Of a stretch of 64,000 bases of DNA, positions 47,445 through 58,198 are shown piece after piece; position 1 is the stretch's first letter, and every line of letters begins with the position of its first letter. The DNA comes from Vespula vulgaris. Taxonomy: Eukaryota; Arthropoda; Insecta; Hymenoptera; Vespidae. A model generated the notes under the pieces. It saw only the letters and a list, made by a program, of their open reading frames with translations. It did not search any database and had not been told where the DNA came from. The translations under genes and the position numbers were made by a program. Location: positions 1,480,001-1,544,000 of the forward strand of contig NC_066591.1 in the NCBI RefSeq assembly GCF_905475345.1. The letters run 5' to 3'.

Positions 47445-49880
47445 TCAATTGATTGGATACAATCGAGATACCATCGACATCTTCTCCCTTTTACGAGCAA
47501 AAATATATCTTTCTATGATCAAAATACAAATACTTAAAACGATACCAATTAAGATGAAGAAAAAAAGTGGTATTACGCTGGTTATGTAAACTGGTTGATG
47601 CTTGGTTATATCATTGTATTCCTTTTCAGATAGGATGTCTCTTATACGATTATTCATTCCATTGTTTATAAATTTCTTGAAGCTGAAACATGCTTTGTGA
47701 TTCAACGTGTATCAAACGAATATTTATATTATTAGTTAATCGTGAACTTACTGAAAATTGATGAAATGGGTAAATGGATTGCGTTTAGATAAAATGATGC
47801 CAACTGCGTTTAAACGTCCCGTATCAACAGAAACAATATTACATGGCGATTTACGAACTAAAATATCCTTCACTATCTTCGACGTTAAGATTGCTAGTTT
47901 ATGATTATTACAAACCTATAATTTACAAAGGAACAGAATTAATAAAAACATGTGAATACATATATACATATGTATTTAAATAAATTGTTCCTTATTTATT
48001 TATTATATTTTATCATACTTTTACAAATCCTTCGGGTATACTTATTGGCAATTTTTCCTTATCCAACATCAACTTCTTCAAGTTCTTTTCAAGCGAACCA
48101 TTCGAATTCTATAAATAAACATTCTAAATCATTGAAGCAATGTTAATAGCAATGTTAATGTTAATAATACTTACGGCAAATGTATCATATTCAGCCGAAT
48201 CGCGAAGGACGCACAATTGATAAGTGTTATCTTGAACGAAGCTCTCTAATGAATTAAAAGGTAAAATGTGAATACCGGCTGTTAAATAGCTAATCAAAGA
48301 CGCAGAATAAGTAGCCAATAAGATGGTTGCCAGTAGAATTATAGAGAAGTATGCTATTCTTAATGATGATCTTTCAGGAAAATCTAAATCAAACGAATGT
48401 TTCGTATAAAAGTAACAGTTTAAAAGAAAAGTAAAATAATTGAAACAAAGTTGAAGAAATATCGAATTGTACCTTTCAGTCCCTGTTGACAAAATATACC
48501 CCAAACCTCCAGAAAATTGTCGGATAATAATTGTCCCATGCTACAATCATCTCTAATCTTTACTTTGAGAAAAATTAGTAAAATCCATGCAAGGATTAAT
48601 ACCGCAAATATAGTGATCCAAATAGATCGAGAGAAAGTCTAAAAAAATTCATACAAGTTAACGTACGAAAATATAAAAAAAAAGGAATAATATAAAATAA
48701 ATAAAGAATAAGTAAAATATAATTCGATTGAAAGTTATTGTATTACAAAATAAGATGTCCATTTGATCGTGAATATCTCTGGTTCCTGTATGTAGAGAAA
48801 GAATTTTGAAGTGACAAAAGGAAAAGTGAAGTCAACGGCATTCAATCTGGCATTTGTCATACTAAAGCCTGACAAAGAAATGTCTCCACGTCCAGAGTAT
48901 AATTCACCAATTGCACCGGACCAAGTGTTATTTTCTGGGTTCCATGTTCCATACGTTTCTATCTCCGAAACAATTTCGAAACTAAAATTCAAAGTTATAG
49001 AAAATTCCATTAACATTCTACCTAATAACCCATCTAATTCGCCAGCCTCGTTTATGTGTACGAAGGGTGAAGTCTGAAAATGAAAAAATCTAATAACGAT
49101 GACAGTTCGTTTAAAGTAAAAAATAAATAATGTGTATGAAATGAAAATGTTTTACCTTAACTAAAACGGCTCTCATGGTCAAACCCTGTAAATTATAGTT
49201 TCTGTCGTAAAGAGAATTTGAAATTATTTTAGTTACTCCTTTCTTCAAATTCAAAGTAGCTAGATCACGGATTTCGGTTTGATTAGTTTTAATCGAGTAC
49301 CATTCTCGTAAAATAGTATCTGTACCGCAACGTACCATCAAATGCGAATCGAATCTCAAATGAAATATGTTATCTGGTGGATTGTGACAATAATCGGGAT
49401 CATGTCCCTTGTAAACGAATAAAACTAGCCACACGGCAAATGACATATCGAAGGTATCGGTTGCTGAGGAGAATTCACTAATATCATTGTCATTAGATAT
49501 AATCACGATGTAAATAGGTCGTACGATTTGATTTACGTAATACGATGATTTGTGTAAATCCGAGAAATAGAATTTCGTTGTCATAAAACCTTCCCGAGAA
49601 AGTGCACGGGTCCATTTGAACATCGTCGTTGTCATTCCCGTTTCTGATGAAAAGGAAATTAAATATATAGTAAAAATAAAGTAAAGAAAATAAAATATAT
49701 TTCCCTACCTTTTGTGAATTTGGAGTATGAGAATATTATAGATTTCGATCCGTATAGTTTGCAAATGTCGATGAATAAAGGAACGTCCTCGTCACCGATT
49801 AATAATTTTTCGTACGATCTTGAGATTTTCGGAAGAAAAAAAAGAACGATTAGAATGTTTAATCGCACAACATACGCCAT
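47445..49880 (-). CDS. IR75-like ionotropic receptor, array copy 10 (617 aa), mosaic, shifted donor
   Basis: Exons in transcript order: 49880-49709, 49643-49156, 49073-48747, 48638-48473, 48383-48175, 48108-48019, 47915-47752, 47682-47445; 618 codons with stop. Exons 1-2 resemble copies 7 and 9 (MAYVVRLNILIVLFFLPK, YEKLLIG). S1 resembles copies 4 and 11 (FSMTNARLNAVDFTFPF). Exon 5 is of the copy 4-6 type (GIHILPFNSLES), and exons 6-8 are again of the 7-9 type. The donor of exon 3 that is GTACGA or GTATGA in paralogues is ATACAA here. A GT three nucleotides upstream (TATTTT|GTAATA) keeps the frame and costs one codon; this is the model used. Gate motif LATYSASLISYLT is unusual. Pore WGIFCQQGLKG. 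Likely functional if the shifted donor is used. Confidence 0.83.
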
Positions 49881-49987
49881 TTTTTTTAAATATGTACAGC
49901 GATGGGTGAATCAATCAAATTTTAAGAATTGTACGTTGTAAATTCATAAAAAAGTTTTCGCGTGATGAGGAAGAATGATCGCATCGA

Positions 49988-49996
49988 ACTAAATTT
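49988..49996 (-). promoter_or_regulatory. Proximal promoter motif, copy 10
   Basis: Minus AAATTTAGT, 108 nt upstream of the ATG, the shortest spacing of the set. Upstream context is GATCGCATCGA rather than GATCGCAAGAG. Confidence 0.42.
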
Positions 49997-50327
49997 CTCG
50001 ATTAATGAGCGGGACAAATTGCATGGCGCTTGTCAGGAGAATCGGAGCATATATAACGTAAGGTTAGTGTATGTATATGTGTGTGTATTTATATTTATCC
50101 GAAGAAAACTCTGAAGGAAATTTTATGCGTACCGACACTGTGTAACATCGATCGATTAATGAAGTTCATTTTAATTTACCCTTTTCTTCGACTTTTTTTC
50201 TTCTTTCATGTGTGTATGTATGTATGTATATATGTATGTATATATATATACATATATTTCTGTCTGCATTCACCTATATACATACGTTATCCTTTTATTC
50301 ACATCTGTACACCTTATCATTATAAAG

Positions 50328-50430
50328 TATAACGTCTTAAAAGCTACGTTGCATTTTCATCAAAGTTATTTAATATTCATTATGATCGATATAAAGATAT
50401 AATCGATAAGCGCTTAACAAAATAATTTGT
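50328..50430 (-). promoter_or_regulatory. Distal conserved upstream block, copy 10
   Basis: ATGATCGATATAAAGATATA, then AATCGATAAGCGCTTAAC. Core about 505 nt upstream. Confidence 0.4.
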
Positions 50431-51001
50431 GCCCATCACGCGATATATTTTAATTATTTCTTATTCGCAAACGGAAGCTTATTCTGGAAAATTATTACAC
50501 TGTTTTTAAGACGATGTTTGGTAATGCACAAAAATCGGCTGAAAACATTAAACAGACGATATGTTCCATATTAATTTTATCATGAACATATAAATGGATA
50601 GGATAACTATACAATAATATCATTTAAAAGTATCTTCGATTCACATCAATTCCCTATTACAAATGTAATATTATAAAATGTAATATTTTTTAAAGAATCT
50701 GTATTTTACAATGTGTATACATATATTCATATATAATATTGTATGTGCATGATACACGTTTAATACAATTGAAAAATTCCATTTCAATTTAAAATTGTGC
50801 TAAATAATGCAAAAGCTTAGATGTACTTGAGGATATTTCTATTCCATTAGGAAATTACAAGCATGACGTATAATAATTCATTGCGAACGCATATTAGCGT
50901 AATCTTTAATACTTCGTCAGTACAAATTTGTCATTAACGCATTCCGTTTCGATATATTTTAATACTATTCTTTCTTTTTATGTCATAAAATCCTGAACAA
51001 T
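50431..51001. other. Spacer between copies 10 and 11
   Basis: No gene. The 3'-flank block is at 50760-50960. The GATGATACAT block is reduced to a short remnant near 50745. Confidence 0.5.
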
Positions 51002-53415
51002 TTAATGGATCGGATACGACCGAAGTACTATCGGCATCTTCTCACTTTTACGAGCAAAAATATATTTTTCTATAAACAGAATACAAATACTTAAAATGAT
51101 ACCAATTAGGATAAAGAAAATAAGGGTTATTACGCTGGTTATGTCAACCGGTTGATGCTTGATCATATCGTTGGATCTTTTATGATATAGATCATCCTTT
51201 AAACAATTTATCATTCCATTGTTGATAAATTTCTGCAAACTGAAATAAGTTTGTGGTTAAATTAAAATGAATTATTATTGAATATATTTGTACTTACTGA
51301 AAATTGATTACGTCAGTGAATTGATTATGTTTAGACAAAACCAAAGAAAATGTGTCGACATGTCCTGTTTCAACGGAGACAATATTACATGGTATATTAT
51401 GACCTACACTATCCTTTAAAAAGCCAGACGTATAAAATGCTAGTTTGTGATTTTTACAAATCTGTAATTTAATAATTTCTGTTAATAATAAAATTATTAA
51501 TTATTACATACATATATTAATAGAAAAGTTCTTTCATTTTTATATAAAACATTTCATCGTACTTTTAAAAATCCATCCAGTACATTTACTGGCAATTTTT
51601 TCTCATCCAGCATCAACTTCATCAATTTCTTTGCTAAAGGATCTCCCGAATTCTACAAAGAAATATTCTCATTGATAGGAACAACGTAAATAATACGTAT
51701 CGTACTTACTGCAAATAGATCGTATTCGGCGGTATCATGTGCAACGGAAAATTGATAAGTACCATCTTCAACGAAACTTTCTAATGATTGAAAGGGTAAT
51801 TTGCGGATACCAGACGTTAAATAGCTTATCAAAGCGGCCGAATAAGCGGCCGATAAAACAACAGCCAAAATAAATATAGAGAAGTATGCTATTCTTAGAG
51901 ATGATCTATGTGGAAAGTCTAAAATTCAAAAGAGTACTTCGTGTAAATGTCACTTATAAGAAAAAAAAAAAAGAATATATGAAACGAGAATAAAGAAAAA
52001 TTTGATTAAAACCTGCGAGTCCCTGTTGACAAAATATACCCCATATATCCAGAAAATTATCGTACAATAAATGTCCAATGTCACGATCAGTTCCAATTTT
52101 GACTTTAAGAAGAATCAATAATATCGTTGCTAAAGCTAATATCCCAAATGTAGCGACCCAAACAGAACGAGAGAAGGTCTAAGAATGATTAAAATTTTTT
52201 TTCATTAATTTTATTGAAAGTTCATTAATTTTAACGCGTGGAGAAAAAGGAAGAAGAAAAATTTCGATTAATAATTATCATACTAGGAAATAGGATGACC
52301 ATTTAATCGAGAATATGTGTGGCTCCTGAATGTAAAGATAATTTCTCGTGGACAAAAGTGGAAACGTGAAGTCAACGGCGTTCAATCTGGCATTTGTCAT
52401 GGAAAATCCAGAAAAACAAATATCTGCACGTCCAGAATATAATTCTCCAATTGCACCGGACCAAGTATTTTCTTTTGGATTCCATCTTCCGAACGTTTCT
52501 ACTTCGGAAACGATTTTGAAATTAAAATTTAAAGTAAGACAAAGTTCCCTTAATAATCTGCCTAACAGGCCGTCTAATTCGCCATCTTTGTTCACGGATA
52601 GCATAGCTGATGACTAAAGAAGAAAACATGAAATAATAGTGACGAATAGATTCAATTAGAAAATAGAAAAAAAGATATTTTACCTTAACAATAACGGCTC
52701 TCATAATGTAACCTTTCAAATTGCATCTTCTCTTGTAAAGAAAATCTGGAACCATTTTAGTGATTCCTTTCTCTAAACTCCAGGTTGCTAAATCATCGAT
52801 CTGTGTTTGATTCGAGTCGATGGAATACCACTCTCGTAAAATATTTTCCGTACCGCAACGTACCAACATTTCCGAATTAAATTTCAAATGAAATATATTA
52901 CCTGGTGGACTGTGACAATAATTGTAATCATTTGCCTTGTTAATGAACAATACTAACCAGGCAGCAAAAGACATATTAAAGTTACTCGTTGCCAAAGAGA
53001 ACTCTTTAACAGCATTGTAATTGGATATAAACGCGATGTAATGTGGTCGTACGATTCGATTGACATAATATGATGATTCGTTCAATTCCGAAAAATAAAT
53101 GTTCGTGGTCGTGAAACCTTCGCGAGAAAGTGCCTGCGTCCATTTGAACGCAGTTGTTGTCATTTCCATTTCTGAATAAAAAAAAAAAAGAAAATGAATA
53201 TAATACCGATGTAGAAACAAAACTAAGAAGAATTATCGATTACCTTTTATCGATTCGGAATATAAAAAAATTATAGACTTCGTTCGATATAATTTGCAAA
53301 TGTCGATGATGAAAGAAACGTACTCGTCGTCTATAGAAAACAATTCGTAAGATTTTGCTATCTTCGGAAGAGAAAAAAGAAGGACAAGTATCTTTAAACG
53401 CACAAAGAACGTCAT
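51002..53415 (-). CDS. IR75-like ionotropic receptor, array copy 11 (618 aa)
   Basis: Exons in transcript order: 53415-53244, 53171-52684, 52613-52284, 52178-52013, 51918-51710, 51652-51563, 51461-51298, 51239-51002; 619 codons with stop. Signal peptide MTFFVRLKILVLLFSLPK. Domain exon has NYCHSPPGNIFHLKFNSEML (Ser replaces Asn in the usual CHNPPG) and SIDSNQTQIDDLATWSLEKG, the latter shared with copy 9. S1 has FSMTNARLNAVDFTFPLL. Pore WGIFCQQGLAG. Helix 2 SAAYSAALISYLT has an Ala where copies 4-9 have Ser, a trait it shares with copies 12-14. Last exon ends VLRSYPIH. It links the 7-10 group and the 12-14 group: its tail follows the former and its gate helix the latter. Confidence 0.9.
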
Positions 53416-53534
53416 TTTTTTGTAAATATATTGATCGATTAATCGGACGTTTCAATTTTATGAATTTATGCGTTTCAATTATGGAATTTTATGAATCGAC
53501 GTGTACGTTGTAACGTAAAAGAAGATCGTACGAG

Positions 53535-53543
53535 ACTAAATTT
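53535..53543 (-). promoter_or_regulatory. Proximal promoter motif, copy 11
   Basis: Minus AAATTTAGT, 120 nt upstream of the ATG, with GATCGTACGAG on its plus-strand left side. Confidence 0.45.
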
Positions 53544-53834
53544 CTGAACTAATGCGAGTAACTTATTTCCACTTGTGACTGTCGTAAGAATAGAAATATA
53601 TGTATGTGATGTGTATATGTCGTGTTATATTCTCGAGACGGAAATAATTTTATGAGTACTGGAACTGTTCTATTAACATCGATCAGTTAATGAAGTTTAT
53701 TTTCATTTTGTATTTCTCTTTCCTTTTTTTTTCTTTTTTGCTATATGTACAAATATTTATGTATATATATATATCCACGAATACACACACTTATGACATA
53801 TTTACGTATATATATATATATACACATGTGTAAT

Positions 53835-53932
53835 TGTATCTTAAAAACCATATTGTACTTCCATCGAAATAATTTGATTGCTATTCCAATCAATATAAAT
53901 GGGATAAGCACTTGACAAAATGATTTCCGGCA
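53835..53932 (-). promoter_or_regulatory. Distal conserved upstream block, copy 11
   Basis: The core is changed to CCAATCAATATAAATGG, so the ATCGAT word is lost, but the flanks (ATCTTAAAAACCA, CACTTGACAAAATGATTT) remain. About 473 nt upstream. Confidence 0.35.
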
Positions 53933-54598
53933 TTCTATATTCCAATTTTTTCTTTGTATACAATTATGATCTTATAATAGAAAATAATTATAATCGATAA
54001 AGAAAACATTTGACGAAGTATAAATATTTGATTATAACATTAAGTAGATAATACCTTTTTTTTAATTAAGTGATGAATGGATATATGAATGAATGTGATA
54101 ACGATGCAATATTATCGTTAATAAAAATGTTTAATTTATATTCATTTTTCATTGTATGTAATATCAAAAAATGTAATATTTCTTAAACAATTTCGTTTTA
54201 CGATGTATATACATAATATATATATAAAAGTGTACGTGTGTGATAATACATCGAGATTGTTGTAATAAAATATTTTGCTATATTGGTGCAATCAAAATAT
54301 GATTTTCTTAGTATAGGAAATCGTGTAAGGACGAAAGATCTAAATAGTTCGAAGGAATTAAAATATTTTTACCCGTTATTAATTCAACAAATAACAAAAA
54401 TGTTTTGCACGCGTGTCCACACGTTTGACATAATGAAAAAAATTCCATTTCAATTTAAAACCTATGCTAAATAATGCATAAACTTAGATATGCATTATTA
54501 CATATGCGTAGGCGTATTTCCGTTCCATTAGAAAATTAAAATACAAAGAATATAAAAATTCGATGAATACGAAACATTATGAAAACGCAGATTGTTCG
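53933..54598. other. Spacer between copies 11 and 12
   Basis: No gene. Homologous block 54238-54305 (GTGATAATACATCGAG) and the start of the 3'-flank block (54430 onward). Confidence 0.5.
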
Positions 54599-55235
54599 TT
54601 AATACCTTATGCGTGCAAATTCGCGATTCGCATGATGTTTTGCAATATTTTTTATACTTTTCTTTCTTTGAACATAAAACTTTGATGATTTTTTCAACGG
54701 AATACGATCTTCGATCGACATCTTCGTTGATTTACGAGAAAAAATACACTTTTCTACGATTAGAATGCAAACACTCAAAATGATGCCAAGTTGGATTAGA
54801 AGAATAAGCGATATAATACTATTTATGCAAACCGGTTGAAGATTCAATATAAAATTATATTTCCTTTTAAATGTCCTATCTTTTAATCGATCCATCATTC
54901 CATTGTTGATAAATTTCTGTAAGCTAAAATGAACACGTGCTTTAACGTATATAAAATATAAAAAAATATATATACATCAATATTTGTTTATTTACTGAAA
55001 ATTGATGACAGCGGTGAATGGATTCTGCTTAGATAAAATAATCGCTAAACTTTCCAAACGTTCTGCGTCTACGGGTACAACATTACACGGTATTTTATGA
55101 TTTATACTCTCCTTTCTTGCCTCGGACGTATATAAAGCTAGTTTTGGATTTTTACAAATCTGTAATTTGATAATTGGTATTAATAATAAAATTATATATA
55201 TATAGTTTTATAAATAATAATAATAATATATATAA

Positions 55236-55271
<36 letters not shown>

Positions 55272-57227
55272 TCATTTTTCTTTTAAAAAACCTTCATCAT
55301 ACTATTTCAAATCCTTCTACCATCGTTATTGGCAATTTTTTTTCTTCTGGCATCAACTTTTTCAATTTCTTTGCTAAGGGATCTTTACCGTTCTATAAAG
55401 AAATATTTTTAATAAATAATTTATTGTATATATTTATGAATAATTATGGTATAGATTGAACAACGTAAATGATACGTATCGTACTCACTGTAAACGTATC
55501 GTAATCAGCTGATCCACTAAAGACAAGAAATTGATAAGTACCGTCTTCAATGAAATTCTCTAATGAGTGAAAAGGTAATGTTTGAATAACGGATGTTAAA
55601 AAGCTTATCAAAGCAGCCGAATAAGCGGCTGATAAGACAACACCCAAAAGAAATATAGAGAAGTATGCTATTCGTAAAGATGATCTATGCGGAAAGTCTA
55701 AAATTCAAACGAATGCTTCGTGTAAATGTTACTTATCAATAAAAAAAAAAAATTATGAAACAAGAATTAAGAAAAATTCGTTCGAACCTGGGAGTCCCTG
55801 TTGACAAAATATACCCCAAATATCGAGAAAATTATCGAACAATGCATGTCCCACGTTACGACTTGATTCATTCTTCGTTTTGAGAAAAATTAGTAATATG
55901 GGAACAACGATTAATACGCCGGAAATAGCGATCCAAATGGAATTAGAGAAAGCCTAAAAGAAAAACAACAATTATTTCATTCATGATAATTAACCAAAGC
56001 AAGGAAAAAAAAAGAAGAAGAAAAAATTAAAAAAAAGAAAAAAGAGAAACAAAGCAAAGCAAGTGATCGTACCAATAAATAAGACGACCATTTTATCGCG
56101 AAAAGTTGTGGCTCTTTAATGTAAAGACACTTTTTCGATATAACAAGAGGAAGTGTAAAATCAATCGCATTCAATCTTGCACTGGTCATAGAAAAATCCG
56201 TAATAGAAATGTCAGCATGTCCAGCATATAATTCACCAATTGCACCGGACCAAGTATTATCCTTTGTATTTAATCTACCGTTCTCAGCTACTTTCGAGAC
56301 AATATCAAAACTAAAATTAAGAGCAACGGAAAGTTCTGTCAATATTTTACCAAACGTTCCGTCCAATTGACCATCCTCCTTTACGTTTATGAACGATGAA
56401 TCCTAGAACAAATGTAAATAATAAATACGAATTATTTATAATTTGAAAATAAAATGAAGAAAATATCTCGAACGAAAATATTTTACCTTAACTACGACTG
56501 CTCTCATGATCAAACCCTGTAAATTACATCTTCTCTCGTAAAGAGAATCTGGAACTAATTTAGTTATTCTTTTATCCAAACTCCAAGTAGCAACGTCATC
56601 GATCTCGGTTCGATTGGAATTGATCGAATACCACTCACGTAAAATATTTTCCATACCACAACGGACCAACATTTCCGAATCGAATCTTAAATGAAATATG
56701 TTACCTGGTGGATTGTGACAGTAATCGAAACCATGTCCTTTGTAAATAAATAATACTAGCCAGGCAGAAAAAGACATATCGAAGGTATTCGTTGCCAATG
56801 AGAACTCATTGATAGCTTCATAATTAGATATGAGTGCGATGTAATGTGGTCGTACGATTCGCTTTACGTAGTAGGATGATTCGTGTAATTCCGAAAAATA
56901 TAAATTCGAAGTCATATAACCTTCGCGAGAGAGTGCACGTGTCCATTTGAATATCATCGTTGTCATTTCCATTTCTGAAAAAAAAAAAGAAAATGAATAT
57001 ATTACTTATAAAGAAATTTTATTTGGAAGAATTATCTTACCTTTTATCGATTGACCGTATAAGAAAATTACAGATTTCGTTCGATATAATTTACAAATAT
57101 CGATGATGAAAGGAACGTGCTCGTCGCCGACAGAAAGTAATTCGTACGAATTCGCGATCTTCGGAAGAAAAAGAATAAAAAGAATAAAAAGGAGAACGAA
57201 TATTCTTAATCGTACAACGAACGTCAT
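54599..57227 (-). CDS. IR75-like ionotropic receptor, array copy 12 (652 aa), long basic tail
   Basis: Exons in transcript order: 57227-57041, 56974-56487, 56402-56073, 55953-55788, 55697-55489, 55392-55303, 55159-54996, 54923-54599; 653 codons with stop. MTFVVRLRIFVLLFILF is preferred to an ATG 14 codons upstream (57269). The signal peptide has five extra hydrophobic residues (FILFILFLP). Domain exon keeps FDYCHNPPGNIFHLRFDSEM. S1 has YAGHADISITDFSMTSARLN. Pore WGIFCQQGLPG; helix 2 SAAYSAALISFLT. Exon 8 reads past the position where copies 7-11 stop, adding a lysine-rich cytoplasmic tail (KKSSKFYVQRKKSIKN). Copies 13 and 14 share this extension. It may affect trafficking or partner binding (inference). 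Confidence 0.9.
55237..55266. repeat. (TA)n microsatellite in intron 6 of copy 12
   Basis: TA run of about 30 nt. Confidence 0.85.
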
Positions 57228-57349
57228 TTCTTCTTTTTTTTTGTTTATATGCGTCGTACTATTTCTCAAATTAAATAAATCAACAACGACTATGTTTTAA
57301 TGTGATTTGCGAGAAGATTCTACTCGACGACGATAGAATATCGCACTAA

Positions 57350-57358
57350 ACTAAATTT
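57350..57358 (-). promoter_or_regulatory. Proximal promoter motif, copy 12
   Basis: Minus AAATTTAGT, 123 nt upstream of the chosen ATG at 57227, supporting that start. Confidence 0.42.
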
Positions 57359-57539
57359 CTAAACTATTCATTTCTAATATTGCGATTGATGCGTCCGATC
57401 TGATCGCACGCGATGTTTTTTTGCATATTCGTAAGTAGAAAAATAATTTCATGCGCAGTGACATTGATTTTTCATCGATCGATTAATATATTTTATTCTA
57501 ATACACATTTCTTTCTTTTGTTTCTATAGCGTGCTTATA

Positions 57540-57593
57540 TTTATATATATTATATATATATATAAGTATTTATTATGTGTATATTATATATAT

Positions 57594-57638
<45 letters not shown>
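57540..57638. repeat. AT-rich microsatellite upstream of copy 12
   Basis: TATA-rich runs with AAGTA/AAGTACT interruptions, ending in about 38 nt of pure AT. Confidence 0.85.
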
Positions 57639-57640
<2 letters not shown>

Positions 57641-57679
57641 ATCTTCAATGTATCCACCTACACACGTTTTTATTACATA

Positions 57680-57775
57680 AAAATGTAAAATGTAATATCT
57701 TAAAAATAATATTGCACTCCCATTAAAATAATTTTATAATTTCATTCTGGTCGATAATCGAGCTATATGATTTCC
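57680..57775 (-). promoter_or_regulatory. Distal conserved upstream block, copy 12
   Basis: Diverged version: TAATATCTTAAAAATAATAT, TTCATTCTGGTCGATAATCG. The AAGCACTTGACAAAAT half is missing. About 500 nt upstream. Confidence 0.3.
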
Positions 57776-58198
57776 CATCGTAACACGTTAGAACACATAT
57801 ATCTTACACACTAATTAATTCTTATGTGAACTTATCTTAAAATATGTTTATTGAAAAATTCGCGATTCAATAATACTGCCCTATCGCGACTCATACATAA
57901 AAATGGCGAATATAATTTTTTGTTTTGTTTCTAATACAAGACACATATTTCATATTTCGTGTAAAGACGAAAAATATACACGCTTCGAAAGAGTTAAAAT
58001 ATGTATATACGTGCATTCGACAAATAAAGAAAATCAGATCCAAACGTTCAATTTCAATTGAAGAAATTCTATTTAAAATTTTAAACTATGGTAAAAAATA
58101 CAAAAGCGTAGATATGCGCATAGGTGTTTCTATTCCTTTCAGAAAATTACAATCAGAATATAAAAATTCCTTGACAATGAGAATTAGCACTGTCGTGT
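57776..58198. other. Spacer between copies 12 and 13
   Basis: No gene. The 3'-flank block begins at about 58030. The part 57850-58030 resembles 62520-62700 upstream of copy 14's 3' end (GTTTATTGAAAAATTCGCGA). Confidence 0.5.

Noticed and set aside
48735..48760. U12-type AT-AC intron in copy 10
   Set aside because: The site lacks the ATATCCTT donor consensus and the acceptor is a normal AG; a shifted GT donor is simpler.
52348..52617. Plus-strand open frames antisense to S1 exons (also at 28997, 37927, 45088, 48811 and 59626)
   Set aside because: They recur only because the S1 exon is conserved on the opposite strand; no independent evidence.
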